A model generated the notes under the pieces. The model made no database searches. It was not told where the DNA came from and saw only the letters and a list, made by a program, of their open reading frames with translations. From NCBI GenBank assembly GCA_036362985.1, contig JAYGXS010000009.1, forward strand, positions 20,513,557 to 20,577,556: a stretch of 64,000 nt of DNA, read 5' to 3'. The stretch comes from Ligula intestinalis (taxonomy: Eukaryota > Platyhelminthes > Cestoda > Diphyllobothriidea > Diphyllobothriidae). Position 1 is the stretch's first letter. Every line of letters starts with the position of its first letter. This document shows positions 22,786 through 36,789 of the stretch, in pieces. The translations under genes were made by a program, and so were the position numbers.

Positions 22786-23554
22786 TGTGGATGATTCTGT
22801 TGTTACGTGTTTGGATATTACGAAGACTTATTAGTTTCACAATTGATTTAAAAGAATTATTGAAGTCTACTGAAATCTATTTTCATTTAAATGCACCTGA
22901 TTGTCCTCTGGTGGGTTATTAGTTTAATACTTTGGGAATTCTGCCTGGGCGGTATCATATGAAGGAGCAAAGTACGCTGCAGTAGGTTTTGCAACTAACT
23001 TAAAACAAGCGTGAGTAATCTCACGACCCCCATTTAGCCTCATAGACCAAACGTTTTGAGTGTTCTTAAGCATTTTTTTATTGTTGTGTTCATATTCCAC
23101 TGAAACCGCAGTGGTTTTCACATGGAGATCAAGTCCAGTCTGGAGATGTTTCCGACAGACATAAACACCAATCGATTGTCTATTTTCGGGTATTCAGTTT
23201 ATGGGATGGCGACGCGAGGATGCTTTATTCCTAACTGTACATCTGGACGTATACCTGTAGTTGATGCTGTTTTAAAGTGGAGTTTGTGAAAACTGTTTGA
23301 TAAATGCTAGCTTTTCGGGCGAAGTATTTTTTTCAATCTCTTCATCGGTAAATAAGTGAATGGTTATAGCCCAGTCTTGACTTTAAAGTATGTTTAATTT
23401 TTTAAAGTAGTGTTCGCTGTTATGGAGACAGAAAGAGGGAATGCTATATGGTTTAGACCACTAAATGAATGACGTAATAGGATTATGAAAAGTAGGTCTT
23501 CGAATATCCCCGAAGCAGATTTAGGTTTGCCCGGGAAAAGTAACTCCCGCTATT
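22786..23554. other. Spacer between inverted LINE copies
   Basis: About 770 bases of AT-rich DNA separating LINE fragments C and D. No gene or known repeat is visible. Confidence 0.5.
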
Positions 23555-26500
23555 CAGTTTCAGTATCAGATTTTTGAATGAAAGATAGGTGAATGTCTTT
23601 GAACTACCATTTGGGAGCAGGATGATTGGAAATAAGTTGATACAAAGAAAAATATGTGGTTAACTGCAAATCGCGAGTAGCATAATTTGATACAGTGTAT
23701 GTGATAAGATATGCGATTCCTTTTATAGTGATTTATTGTAATCTGATGGAAGTTTCACCTTTATTGCGTTGATACATGTCCAGTCTACTAAGAAATGCAT
23801 TGACGCAAATGGAGAGGACTTCCTCTTCTGGAAGAGCGTTTCACGCCGAAACTACTCTGTTGGTAAAGAAAAAGTTTCTGCCTTTGATCCTCACTTTGCC
23901 TGGGCATAGTTTAAAGAAATGCCCGCGAAAAGTTGGCGTGTTAGCTTGGGCAAAGAAATCACCAGGAACGGAACAACAATGCAGGTTATTTATAATACGG
24001 AAGGTTAATATGAGGGCCACTCAGAGTTGTCTGTATGAAAGGGGAAATAGGTCGAGAATGGACAGTCTGGTTTCATAAAGCAATGTTCCTTGACCTTCGA
24101 CCATCTTTTTCGCTCGCCTCTGGACCTTCTCTAATACAGTACAATATTTGACAGTCCATGGTCTCCATGCCTGAATGGCAAACTCCAGGTGGGGTCGAAT
24201 GAAGCTTCCAAAGATTTTGGAAAAGCTGTATTTTTCAAACCTTATAAAGGGTCGTCTAATCAGCTGTAACATAGATCTGGCCGACATCGCCGCCTTCGTA
24301 CAGTTCAGCTTTGGTTTGAGTGAGGAAGTCATCCACACACCCAAGTCCTTATGACTCTCAACTTGTTGCAGCGGAGGACCATTTAAAGGAAGCAATTTCT
24401 TGCAGGATGCTCTTCAACTGCCGATTTGAATAAAATTACATTTACTAACATTCTCCAATCTGTTCAAGTTGGCTTGTAGATGGTTTTCGTCTGCCGTACT
24501 TTGGACAACTAACCATAATTTGATGTCATCGGCGAACAAGGTGACTTCACAGTCTAGATCCCTGACACAGTCGTTGATGAAATCGAGGAACAATACGGGA
24601 CCTAAAATGGAGCCTTTTGGGACGCCATTCACCACAGGTAAACCTGAGTACTGCTGGCGACCGACTTGTACTCTTTGTGGCCATCATTTGCAAAAGTGTT
24701 GGATCCATAGGAGGAGGTTCCCGCGAACGCCTGCACTGCGCAGCTTAAGCAGCAGGTGTTGATTGGGCTTGGTATCGAACGCCTTTTAGAAGTCAATGTA
24801 GATCACATGCACCGTTTTGGCCTCGTCACGTGCTTGCGTCCAGCTATCACGTGAGAATAGCAGATTGTTAAGACAGGACGTACGACTGCGAAAACCATGT
24901 TGGGCATCGGAAAGGAGGCGCTTCTGCTCCAGAAACTGTATCAACGCCTTCGTAATGATTTTTTTCCATGGTTTTGTAACAAATCGAGGATGGGCTCACC
25001 GGCCTGTAACTATTTGCGGATGCTCGGCTTCCGCTCTTGAACAGTTGGATGATCGTCGCTGTCTTCCAATCAGATGGTAGGTAGCCCGTAACAAATGACG
25101 CCTGGAAGATTAGGGCTAGCGGCTTGGCCCTTTCAGAAGCTAGCTCCTTCCATAGCTTAGCCGGGATTGCATCGGGGCCTGTGGAGGTCGATTCTTTCAG
25201 ATTAAGAAGCTCAGTCGTAACTACATCGTCGTTGAAGTGGACTGTATCAATAGATGGGATCAAATTGTCTTCATAAGCGTGGGATAGAAAACCGGGTTCA
25301 GTCATCTCGACCGACCGGAAGACCTAAGAGAGATGGTCAGCTTTATCCTTGCCCTTTGAGATTTCTGCACCTTCGGCAGTTCGCAGTAGGGGGGTAGGAT
25401 CCTTATTCCGCATGCTCTGCCTTATATAACTGTACAGGACCTTGAGGTTAACCATGCCTTGGTTTAACAGATCCTCGTCGAACTGCAGTCGAGCTCTGAC
25501 AATAAGACGTTGGACCCACTTCCTCTGCATTTTGCTCATATTAAGAGATTCAGATGACCTATCAATTCGGTACTTTTTAAACAGTTTTCCCTTCTTGTTA
25601 AATTCGGTTTTTAAGGATGGATTCAGCCAGCAAGGCCTGTTCGTAAGTTTTCGGCGAGTGATAGGGCATTGGCTAGAGATGAGGTTATGGACTATCCCTT
25701 TGAACTGTTCCCAAGCTTCTTCAACGTTTTCGGAGAGTGTGGATGTCCAGTCTATGAAACGGAGATCATATTTCATTTGCTCGAAATCACCACACCAAAT
25801 ATTAGGACGTAGGTCTTGTGGTTCGGCAGGCAAAGAAAATAAACTGTATTTCTACATGAGAATTACACGGTCACTCTGGTTTAGTGGTGGTAAGCAATTC
25901 ACAATGTCGATATTGTCGAGTGATTTAGTGAGCACAAGGACAAGGCAGTTCATCCACTGGCTTTCACGAATTCTTGTGGGAAATGTGACGTGCCGGGTGA
26001 GATGTGAGAAGTAGGGATTGGGTTATAGTCAGCAGCTGGTAGTCGAATGCCGATTCAGGGCAATCAGCTGAGGAGGAGCTCCAGTTGCTGGCAGGAGCGT
26101 TGAAATCCCCAACAATAAGGGTATTTGGTCGCGGAGCGACGGTTTTTAATTCATCCAGCAATAGGGCATTGGCCTCAGGATTGTTCCTCGGTGGTTGGTA
26201 GACAGTTAAGATATCAAGGCCTTTGGAACTTGCTGCTCTTACAGTTAACCAAAGCGCTTCTTTGCAAGACAAATTCACCGTTTTTTTCAGAAACATACAA
26301 ACCTTTCTCCAGGAAGGTTGCTACGCCTCCGCTCCTTCGGTTGTCTGTGTCGTTCCGGAAAAGTTGAAAGCCAGGAAATTCTATCTCGCGATTGTTAATC
26401 TGGTCCGACAACCATGTTTCTGTTATCGAACTAACATCGGGAAGGAGGTCGAATACGTTGATCCTTAATTCCTCCATTTTTGAAAGTAAGCTTTGCGCAT

Positions 26501-26770
26501 TGGTATGCATAAATGTCAATTTTGAATTCTTGCGTGGCCCATTTGTAGCCCAAACGTAGGTTACAGGAGTAGCTGCGCGGTCATGCAAATCTGTTTGGTC
26601 CATGAGCGGGAAGAATATTTTTCGACTAACTGGTCCTTGAAGATCACGAGATTCGGTTCGCCTTTGACGCTGCGTTCTCTCAATTCTAAAACTAGCAAGC
26701 GGCATTTCAGCCTGTCGGAAGGAGAGTAATCCGGCTGAAAAAAACACATTCTTTCTAGAGTACTTCAATC
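23555..26770 (-). mobile_element. CR1-like LINE D, endonuclease plus reverse transcriptase, decayed
   Basis: Most complete LINE in the window, read from high to low coordinates. The apurinic-type endonuclease starts near 26,600 (HTNAQSL, then TETWL, RRSGGVATF) and continues in another frame with LIVGDFNAP (about 26,093-26,115). A linker domain follows (25,833-25,324), ending at a stop. RT follows from 25,305: GPDAIPAKLW, LPSDWKTATI, NSYRPVS, VPKGSILGPVLF, catalytic FADD at 24,525-24,536, then LEFAIQAWRPW and the C-terminal blocks to about 23,760. The 3' end near 23,555 carries CACCTATCTTTC and TCTGATACTGAAACTG. At least four frame changes and several stops split the protein, so it is inactive. 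In this clade the protein nicks DNA and copies its own RNA at the nick. No ORF1 was recognised upstream, so the true 5' end is unknown. Confidence 0.88.
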
Positions 26771-28509
26771 GAGATCGTGGATATGTGCCGAATTCCAGGG
26801 GTTACAAATTTCCCTTTCCAGCAAGCTTGATTGCGAATGATAGTTAACTAGATTTCCAGTTTTGGACCATATAATTTTCAAAGCATTAAAAAATGAGGAA
26901 AAACTTTAATTTAAGTAATCAAAGGCAAGCGATAAATGCCTATGCTATTGATTTGTATATGAAAGGGAATCAAGCTCCATCAGAGCAAAATGTTCGGTTG
27001 TTTGAGAATATAATTTTCAATCGTTAACCCATTAAAAAACTGAGAAGTGTTTGATAAGTGTAGCAGCGTATGTTTCGACATTCCTTATCCTAAAAATGTA
27101 AGTCCAGATTAATAGCTTTCCAATTTTTTTTAAATTTTGCGCAGTTGATTAAAAAGAAGGGTTACGCAAGTAATAATTATATCATCAAAATGTGATGCGG
27201 CGTAGGAAACCCCACTATTCAGCGCATTATGGATTTCAATGCAGCCGATGAACGTTTTTAGGGCTTACGTTGCGCAAACACAGTTCTCAATGTAGAAATA
27301 GGGTGAAGAAAAACGATTATTTATCAGAATTTCAAGTAGCTCATTTCGCGTAATCAGAGCTGAGACACGGTGGTGTCTGGCGAATGGTCACTTGCGCAAA
27401 TGACCTAGATTTAACAAACTGAAGCCAAAGTATCAGGAAGGCGTCGTTTAAGCCCAGACAACTTTTGACTTTAGTGCTGAAGTCGAGTTAGGAAGTGCCA
27501 ACATGTTCGAAAATATATCATGTTTTCTACTATATCTGTAACCATCTCTTTCCTAGAGTCGATGATTAGTAACTTCTTCCATGGTACAAAAAACAGAAAA
27601 AGCAGTGGTTCAGTTTCACGTAGGACAGTCGATAGCAACTGTTCATTCATTTTGCAACGTCATCGGTCTCCTAGCTAAACAACATAGGCAAATTATTTAA
27701 TGCGACATCCTGCTAGGGTATGTACATTATTTCACAAATATGTATGTAGGTAAGTCTACGTAACTCGGTCTACATAACGTTTCCACGTGGAGGCCATCTA
27801 AAGTGAATGATTATTATCTCATCGACAGTCCTACTTCTAGGTCTTGTGTTTGGCACACTGTTTTGTTCCATCATTACAGATCATGTACTTGTTGTGTGAC
27901 CTGGGTAGCCGAAGTGTGTTTCCGTTTCGGTGTGTCAGTAGCTGGAATGTCACAGGTATGCGCGCCTCATGAGCTGCACAAGAACCTTTTGCCGAAATAT
28001 TGATGTTTACTTTGCCTCCTGAGTACACCCGTGCACACAGGCACATATTGGATTTCCGTCGGCAAGGCTTAGTCAGCCGCTTTTTTAACCAGTGATGTTG
28101 GATTTGTTTTCAATGGGCTTCGGAAGGAAAGCACCTGCGTGTCGGGCCTTTTGGTAGAGGAGGAGACAGGAAAGAGAATGCGCCTGTGAATCATATAAGT
28201 TTGGCAGTGATATAGCAACTGCGTGATTGACACATCCGAACACGCTCCACAATGACGTTTGCATTAGCCAGAACGCGTAAATATATGTAAACTAGGCTCT
28301 AGAGTTACTGGGAATCCCATTCTTTTTTATTTTGGTAAATATCTAAGGTCAGGTTTGGGAGGTTCGAAATACTAGGTATGACTCTGGCACGTTAGAAGAT
28401 TAAACCTAGCAATAATAACTGTAAGACAAGTGAACAAAAGCGCCCAGATTCTTTAAATTACCTTGCGCAAACTGCGAGAAAGTTTCTTTCAAGAAACTAT
28501 AAGGATAAT
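26771..28509. other. No recognised feature
   Basis: Could include 5' sequence of LINE D in its first few hundred bases, but no ORF1-like protein is visible. Frames at 27,803-28,046 overlap on both strands and show no motif. Confidence 0.4.
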
Positions 28510-28720
28510 TCTGGTTCTGAAGTTAATTAGCCTATTCCTTAACCTCAACCATAATCAAAGCCCTCTACTAAACTTAGGCTACATTAAGCCCTAACTCGAA
28601 CCTTCAGCCAAGCAGTTACACTCATTTAAGCCTGCCTATAAATGAGGGCAATAACCACGAACTAAGGGGACGTTCCTGTTCCCATGTCTTATTTCAAATC
28701 TTAACCGTTGGGACACACGT
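28510..28720 (-). repeat. Degenerate GGTTA-rich repeat, copy 3
   Basis: On the minus strand it reads as irregular words such as GAGTTAGGGCTTAATG, GTTGAGGTTAAGG and ACGGTTAAGA. Composition and spacing resemble 3,680-3,905 and 59,500-59,780. Assignment is by word content, not by a clean alignment. Confidence 0.4.
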
Positions 28721-31700
28721 TCACATGCAAATCGAAGCCAAAAACAAAAAATTGAAGTTCTTTTTAACTTATTTCAATGGCAAAGAACGCACCACGGTCT
28801 CAGATATAGACATCTGTATTCTATAGCTGTGGCTCGATTTTGGTATCGATGAAGTCTCCAGAGAATTCGCACCAGACACATATGTCTCATGCTTAAAAAG
28901 TAAAATAGATCCATTAGTAACTGTCCTTTGCCGGGCAAATCTTTTCGACTTCCCGAGGTCGGAGATTCACGTGAGGCTGGAAGTATACAAGTCCGTAACA
29001 ATAGCGTGATATGGGGCTTACCTTTGCATAATTTAAGTATGCAAGCTTCTTTCCTTCCCATGAAACACCTTAAATAACCTATTTGGATGCGCATTATATG
29101 GTTTAACTTATGCAATCCAAGGATTATTATAAGTTAGCCCCTATAACTCAAACGTAGCCCGAGCTGCGGCGCCAAAGTCTTGGAACACGGAGTTTTTTTG
29201 GAAGCTTTTACTAGCGTAGAAAACTCCTTAGATATCAAAACATTTGGACTTGTACCCATCTGTCCACGTTTTGTCCAAAGTTTACTGACTTAAACGGAAC
29301 TCTTTGCTAATAAACAGCATTTTTCCCCTTAAGTCAAATTAATGAATAAAATAAACGAACTCAACATGTATAACATCATTCTCTCACATCTTGCTCTTCA
29401 CTTTTCATCAGATTTACAATCTTCTATATATGAGCACTTAGGTACATAGCTTTGCAGAAAGCAGGCCAGCGAGTTAACCTAGGATACTTATGATACCGAC
29501 GGTTAATTAGTGCATTGCGCTTCAGGTATTCTGCTTCATAGACAATTGATGGCAACAGACAAAAAATGCAGTGTATTTTCACTTTTCAGACGTTTTCATG
29601 ACGGACATTAAAACTGTTTCGCCTCTGATCAAAAAAATGTTCGGCCTATACGCACTGTTATGCCTTGGGTTCTTAGTTACATGCGAACTTAAAAAATCAT
29701 ACATAAACCCTGACTGTCTGTTGATCGTTATTGTGTGAAAAAGGGTACTTTAGGCCTCCTTTGCCCTATTTTGTATCTTAATATCTGCATATGCTACTAG
29801 CTGCCATGCACATTCCTGCGGGTACTTAAGATTGAGCCATGATACCTAAACGGATGAATTGTGTCAGGGAACCATCACAATTTACATTACCGACCAAACG
29901 TCGCATAAAAAAGGTCCGTAGGTCAACGATACACAGGTTGCATTGGTTTACAAAGCATGTACTCCTCATTGGAGGCTGGGTTCCCTTGGCTGACGAAGGT
30001 GATTAAGTCAGAACCGGAGATGCTGGTTTCTCCTTTGTTTGCCTGTAGTGATTTATCAGCGCAATCCCAACGCGTCCAGAATTTTATTCTCAGATTATCC
30101 TTTGCAGTTATAAGTTGGGAATCTCACCTTACACAACACTGCAAGTACGCTGAAGGTCAAACATATTTGTTAGGATAAAGGTGTTGCTCGCTTTATGTAC
30201 CAAACACTCTTTTCTACGTCGGCGCTTGTCCGATGCCATTAAATTTTTGGCCGAAATTCTGAATTAAGTTGAAATTAAGAAGGATTATTTCAATACGGTC
30301 CTAATATATTTTAATCTGTAGCATAATCCAAAGGTCTTTTAGACACTTAACGATGTTGGCCTTTTCAAAAAAACGTTCAGTAAGAAGTGACTACCTAAAC
30401 AGTACGCATTCTAGTGTTTCTGATTTTCGGTAACGTAATAAACGCAACTTTGTTCCTGGTATAATTCGTAGTGTATTATTAAACCTCCTACTTCATGAAA
30501 CAACATATGCGGTATTTAAGAGACCAATAAATTCACAAACAATTTAAAGCTCCATCTACCGTCGAATTACTGACTTATAAACGTTGTATATTTCATGAGG
30601 AGCATAAATAGACACACGAATACAATAGATGGGCACTGAATAGCTTTGAATGATCCTCAAAGTAAATACTTTTCGAAGCCGACAATACCTTTCCGTCGAG
30701 CATAGCATTTTAGGACGACGTTACTTGCTAGAAAACGAAAACATAAGTGAACATTTCCAGGATTATTTCGATAAATCAATTTGGAATTTTTAGGTGCCTG
30801 ACAAATCAGGCGTATGGATATCCACCATGCACGCATTATTTATTCATCTTGCGGCTTCCCTAAGCTGCTAAAAGCAAGTGCATCAATAACCAAAACAGCT
30901 CGCCTCTTATAATTTATAGAATTATACCAAACAATTATCTGTTTTGCAAATATTCTAACGTAAACCGACCTAGTCGAAAGCATAGTGCAGCATTTTGTTA
31001 TAATTTCTGAAGATCGGTCGCTGACTGGATTTTGACTGTGCTTTTCTTTGCACTCACTGTAGCTCAATGATACATTAAGGAATCAGACCTTATTTTACTA
31101 CTGTTCACATAAGTAAGGTTATTTACCAGCAGTAAAAGTGAGGGGCATATTGCATATGCGGTAACAAGACGTCAAAAACCGAAGATGAGCCCAAAGAGAA
31201 ATCCAAATTCACAATCTGAAATTTTGTCCACCTTGTAGCATACTCTGACCAAAACTGAGATCCGTCATGTTTGCGAAGACGTGGAATATCTTATATGAAA
31301 TGGAAATAACTGTAGAGGCAAGCGCTTATAATCTAGGTGTGTTTCTAAGAAAAGAAGAAGCAAAATTCTTGCTCATTGGATTCCTTACCCTATTTATCAG
31401 AGATTTCGAAGTCTTACTCATATAAAAGTAGCAACGTAACAAGCAACTGTTATAACGAGTAGAGGGCTAGTCAAACGCAAGTGACTTTAATCTGGAACTG
31501 ACTGCGCAGGGCTCTGTATGCTGATGCCAGATTGATAAACCGATTGACTGAGTATTCATCAGAGGCTCAGAGATTAATCTTGCTTCCGGCGTGGGCGATT
31601 ATTTCAAAGGTTGCGAAGTTAAACTCCTGATCTTTTTAGTAGGTGTGGGTAGCCACTTGTGAAAATTAATGTTTCAACAGCAACAGTTGCAATAACAATC

Positions 31701-34700
31701 GGTTTTATCGTTCTCATATTTTGTTTCCTTGGTTTACATGGCAGCATAGGAGGCACATTTTAGTGATCTGTTCGAGAAAAGGTGGCAAATTGTACCCTGT
31801 TAGTCCAAATAGTAAATGTCCTTCTAGATTTTTATTGGTAGGAGAGAAGATGCGCTTAAGAAATTTTCCAATCCTGCCGGTTACACCGCAAATCCTAACG
31901 AATTTCACAATATAAGGTTTAATTTTAATAATAAACGGCTAAACTAAAAACATGTAAATGATTTCTGATCGAGAACACTCTTTTTGGGGTTTATACGACA
32001 TTTATTTTGTGTTTAAGATCTCTGATAAGAATAATTGAAATCTTAGAAAAAGGCCAATGGGAAATCTTTCTAAAACTGGCCTTATTTTAAAAGTATGGCT
32101 GATTTATTTTAGTTTTGGACTATTTATGAATGTCAGCATTTAAACCGACTATTTTTGTTACAGCATAAAGTAACTCACTGCAAAAGACGACAAGGACCCT
32201 ATAAAGAGGTTTTGAAAACATTGGTTACGCTCTTAGTGCTATTATTCCTACCCAGTTAAGTATTAGGCCCGTTCCTATGAGTTTGCTTGATCTTACAGTT
32301 CAATAGAGGTTACTACTTGCCTTTCTTTGCGTACAGAACATAGCAGGACTATTTGATTTTTCCGCATGAGTCAGGCATTGTGTGAGTATAGCCTGAAAGG
32401 TCCTTTGGCTTGAAGGCAGAATTCTTGATCATTGAAGTTGATATCATATGTGAATGATTCGAGATCTGCAAACTGTGGTGGATAAACGGTCACCCGGAAT
32501 CGGCTTATACGCATCCATTGCAAAGCAATTATTTTGCGATTATTTTTTGCTTTGGAACCGCAGCCGTTCGAAATTAGCGACAACAACATCAACTCCACTA
32601 GAAATTACTACTATTCACCCACCAGTCTCGAAGGAATTGTTTTACCTTCCACCACTACAGGCAGGTCTATGATCTCACGTCACAATTGAACAAAGATTTA
32701 AGCAAGATGATCACTTAATGCATGATTTCCAACTTGCCTGTTATCAAATCCCTCAAAGTCCAGGTTTTTTAAACGCCTCTCAAAGAATAACGCCCACAGC
32801 TAATAAGACAGGAGACTGTATAGTGATTTTGATGCAAAATATATAAGTAGTTTTAGTAGTTTCAAGCTTAAGAGGCCACTAGAAGCATCTTATATTTGCC
32901 AGTGTGACAGAAATAAGCAAATAATAAAAAAAGTTGATCTTACTTTTGCAGTGCGTAAACCGGAATGAACTGTTGCATTTTACTTTATGGAGACAGTCAG
33001 TCCAACAATTGAAGAAAAACTTCCTACCAATTAAATATGCGGCTTTTCTTTGATCAGGTGCTTTAGACGACACTAAAATAACGACATGCTTCAGTCTATG
33101 ATCAAACTTGCGATCATTTTTTCATGTTCACCCACGCTGGTAGGTTGTAGTAGCAAGTTGGAAGGTTGGAGGCACGCTTAAGAATTACACAGCATGATTC
33201 AGGGCGCATGACGCATAATTTACTTGGCATTTACACCTTCTGACAAGTCAGGTGCATTACTCAGCAAGAATGCGCCAACAAGCCAGTCATATTTGCGCCA
33301 GTATGGCAGTAAATAGAGCCCGAAATCCATTTGCATATTTTCATAGACCTTTCCATGTACTACGTTATTTACATTACTCATAGAACAATAGTTCATAGGC
33401 AAAGCCTCGCAGGTTTTGCATCCTATTTGTATTTTTATATAAAGCAAAGTAACTAGTGGAAACGACAGCAAATGATTAGCAAAAGGGGCTATTATTTTTA
33501 AAAATTGGTCGATTTTATTTTATGCCTTTCCTACGCAGTTATTTTACATATAACTAAAATTACACATTACATACTAATGTAAATGTAAAATGTTTTGTTT
33601 TCTGCTCATGCAAACCTTTACTATTAAGCAGAAGCCATCCCAACTGATAACCATTCAACTCAATATTTGCGAGATGTATTAATTGTTCACAAATTTTGCA
33701 ATAACTAAACAAAAATACAAATTAGCTTTAGGTTTTAAATGCATTCATGACAGTACAGTGATTTGGTGTTTGCTGTAGAAAAAACCATATCCTTGTCATT
33801 AATTGGCATTTCGAGTGTTTTCTTTTCAATTTCCATAACATGCGTAAACATGTCACGATCCAAAAATGAATTTATAATAATGAACGTGTTTATATTTCTG
33901 GAATAATTGCTATAAATCTTAAGTTCACGCAGGTTTACATGCTACTCTATAAAGCATATCAGCATATTTCAACCACATTAACACACATGTCCGTTTGTTA
34001 TCATCACTGATTTTGTTGCCTTTACTATTATATATGAGTAATATTATTTTGTCTGCCTATGCTTCCTATGCCTTGCACTTATCTCTGAATGCTGACAATG
34101 TGTGGATTAAGCAGATGCAAGTGGTTTGCTATTATAGGCAAAATAATAAATTTAAATCTCCGAAAAAAAAATAGAGCTTAAAATAAATCGTCAATTCTCT
34201 CGAAATATTTTATATGAGAACATTGAAACTGAACATGAAAGTTTAATTGAGCAGCCATTTTTATCACGAACGTTTTTCTAAAAATGCATTGGGTTATTTT
34301 TTGCAGGAGTATTAACTTGGGATAATCAATATAGAAAATTGAAGAATCAAACGTTGGTGATATTGTGTCTGACATACATGAATAATCTCATCTTTGACAA
34401 ATGTGGCTGGATTCCTAAAATAACAACTTGTCGTTGTGCCAAAATTGCCCTTTGGATGTGATCAGATTTTTAGTAATTTATTTTTTAAAGAACAAAAGTT
34501 GGTCCAGAGACTGTTGAAAAACTTTGCTTATGAACATTTCGTTATATATCAAAAGTATTTTTTGTCATTCCCTGCAAGAAAAGAACTTTAAAGTAAGATG
34601 TGGTTTTTTAAAACTTTTACTAGCCATTGCCAGGAATCAACGTAGGAAGTATAAATTCTGAGTCTCCCACGTCCTCCTACTATAAACATCTCCAACATAT

Positions 34701-34938
34701 GAATTTATTTAATAACCGTGATCTCCTCCTTCAGAAGTTATTATAATATATATATAAACAGAAAGCACAAGCACATATTTATACCTTGACTATTCTTGTA
34801 CGTAGTTTTCAGTGAAATACCTTGATAATGAAATAATTATAAACATATTCACTTCCCTCAGTTTAAGTCGAAAAAACATTCAATTTTGAATAGATCCTCG
34901 ACCTGACACCAGCACGGGCTATTATAATCCTAAGAAGA
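28721..34938. other. About 6 kb of AT-rich DNA without a recognised gene
   Basis: I see no protein motif, tRNA-like box, long tandem array or match to the repeat families here. All open frames are under 115 codons, occur on both strands, and look like chance frames. It may be intronic or intergenic, and may hold diverged repeats that only a library search would show. Confidence 0.45.
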
Positions 34939-35621
34939 ATGTTGGGTTTGCTTGATAGGAACGTTGCGTCTGGGATGCGTGCGGTTAGCCATAGAACTAA
35001 AGGTTCTACCAGCTTGGCATCTGGAATTTACGGACAAATACATCCTCCGAGACATCACCAGACAAAGGGCATGCCCCTTCACCAGTACAGTATATATAGA
35101 AGACAATGGCGTACTAATCTGAAGTCGGAGAAGAAGATCTTAGAAGATCTGGGACAACACTCTTATTTGCTTGAAGTTTCGACACCCGTTGCGGATTCTC
35201 CATCAGAGGCAGAAGCAGAAAGCAATAGCAGAAGTGGGAACACATGCACACAAATGTGCAGTCATTACTATGTCAGTACTGTCGTAAGTGGGAGTACTGA
35301 CCCCTCATATAAAAACTGCAAATTTTGTTCATGTGTTACCCGTTCCTGCCATTGCTTTTTGCTCATATTTCTGCTGAACTGTCCTCCATGGGTGTCGAAA
35401 CTTCAGGCCAAATAAATGTTGTCCCAGTGATCGAATCCTCTCCTCAATCACTTCCTGGACTTCCTATATTGGCTTGTGTTGGCAGTCTTAAGTCTTTAAC
35501 ATTAAAACGTTCCTTACTTATTGCATTCGTCTGTAATTCATCCCATCATCTATTGATTGCTTGCATTTGGGTAGTTACTGACCGTGATAAAATTATTAAT
35601 ATAAGTTATATGATTCCATGA
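34939..35621 (+). other. Two overlapping unrecognised open frames
   Basis: A 158-codon frame (34,939-35,415) overlaps a 98-codon frame (35,325-35,621) by about 90 bases, one frame apart. The first is rich in Ser/Glu near residues 80-105 (EAEAESNSRSG) and has a Cys-rich segment; the second has a serine/proline linker and then a hydrophobic segment. The pair could be one frameshifted gene fragment, perhaps from a mobile element, but no family is recognised. Local composition is closer to coding than the flanks. Confidence 0.25.
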
Positions 35622-36519
35622 TAACATCGTTAGAAAGAATGTTAATTTGCCGTTTTATCTTGAATAGAAAAAGCTTACAATTAAGTTCTATTGGAGAGAT
35701 AACAGCTGTTGCTCATTGGCAATAGAGCATGGAAAGACACGACTCAAGTAAATCACTAAACAGTGTTTCGACCTTCAAAATATGTCTGTGTCTCACGAAT
35801 GAACAATGAATTGATACTTGACATTATTCAGACGCCACCGTGATCTCAATCTTATACGATCAACCACCTTCACCGTTCTCCAAGTACTGCAATGACGAAC
35901 CATTCGTCACTTCTAAATCACACGGCTGAAATATAGGATGCCACAAAATCCACTTAACCAGTGCTTGTAGTAAAGTGCTGTTTAGGGAAACTAATAGTCA
36001 AGTAAGAACATCACTTCCATGAAGCTTGGGTAGGGGACAATATATGTTCAATGCTATTGGTTGTGTTCTCGTTAGATTTCACTGATCACAGATACTGAAG
36101 TACCTTTCGCGTTTACTATGCAGCGAGTTGCTTGGGGAACTAGGTCATCAGAAATACATAAGAAGCTATAACCCCCCCGTAATTCCGGTGATAGTCTAGC
36201 TTGTCCATAAAATCAACCCGGAATATACGAAAATGAATACTTACTGCCTTCTGAGATGCCTTTGGATGCGCATGGGTACGGCAACCCACATAATTTCGGC
36301 AACAAAAAGGGACTGGAGGAACGCATAGACAAGCCTGCGATTTAGCTCTGGTACCAGTAACCCTGGTGGCTGACCAATCACCATACCTAGAAAGATGAAT
36401 TTTGGACAGATCACTATTTGCATCCGGCTATCGAGCATTGAGCGCATATACGAGCAACTGACTTTGATAGGAGGAGCCATAGTTTATTATAAGCGTGCAG
36501 TAGCGTAGCTGCTGTATTC

Positions 36520-36522
<3 letters not shown>
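35622..36522. other. No recognised feature
   Basis: Mixed-composition DNA without a supported gene. Confidence 0.35.

Positions 36523-36565
<43 letters not shown>
36523..36565. repeat. (AT)n microsatellite
   Basis: About 21 uninterrupted AT units. It produces the YI-repeat proteins predicted across it on the minus strand, which are artefacts. Confidence 0.95.
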
Positions 36566-36568
<3 letters not shown>

Positions 36569-36789
36569 TAACATAGGTGAAGATACGAGGTTCAGATAAA
36601 TTATCCCATTCATCATCCCCCAAAGCAGATGAAGAAGATAACAAGGCGCTGTCATTGACCACTTTGCAATTGTGCCGGCGTTTCAGAAACGTAGTATTTT
36701 CCACCATCAGAGTGGTGAGCTGCGTGTTCCTGCTTGCCGAAAATTGCCATGCTGCGCTACCTGTCTCGTATGGTAACGATGGCTGATGC

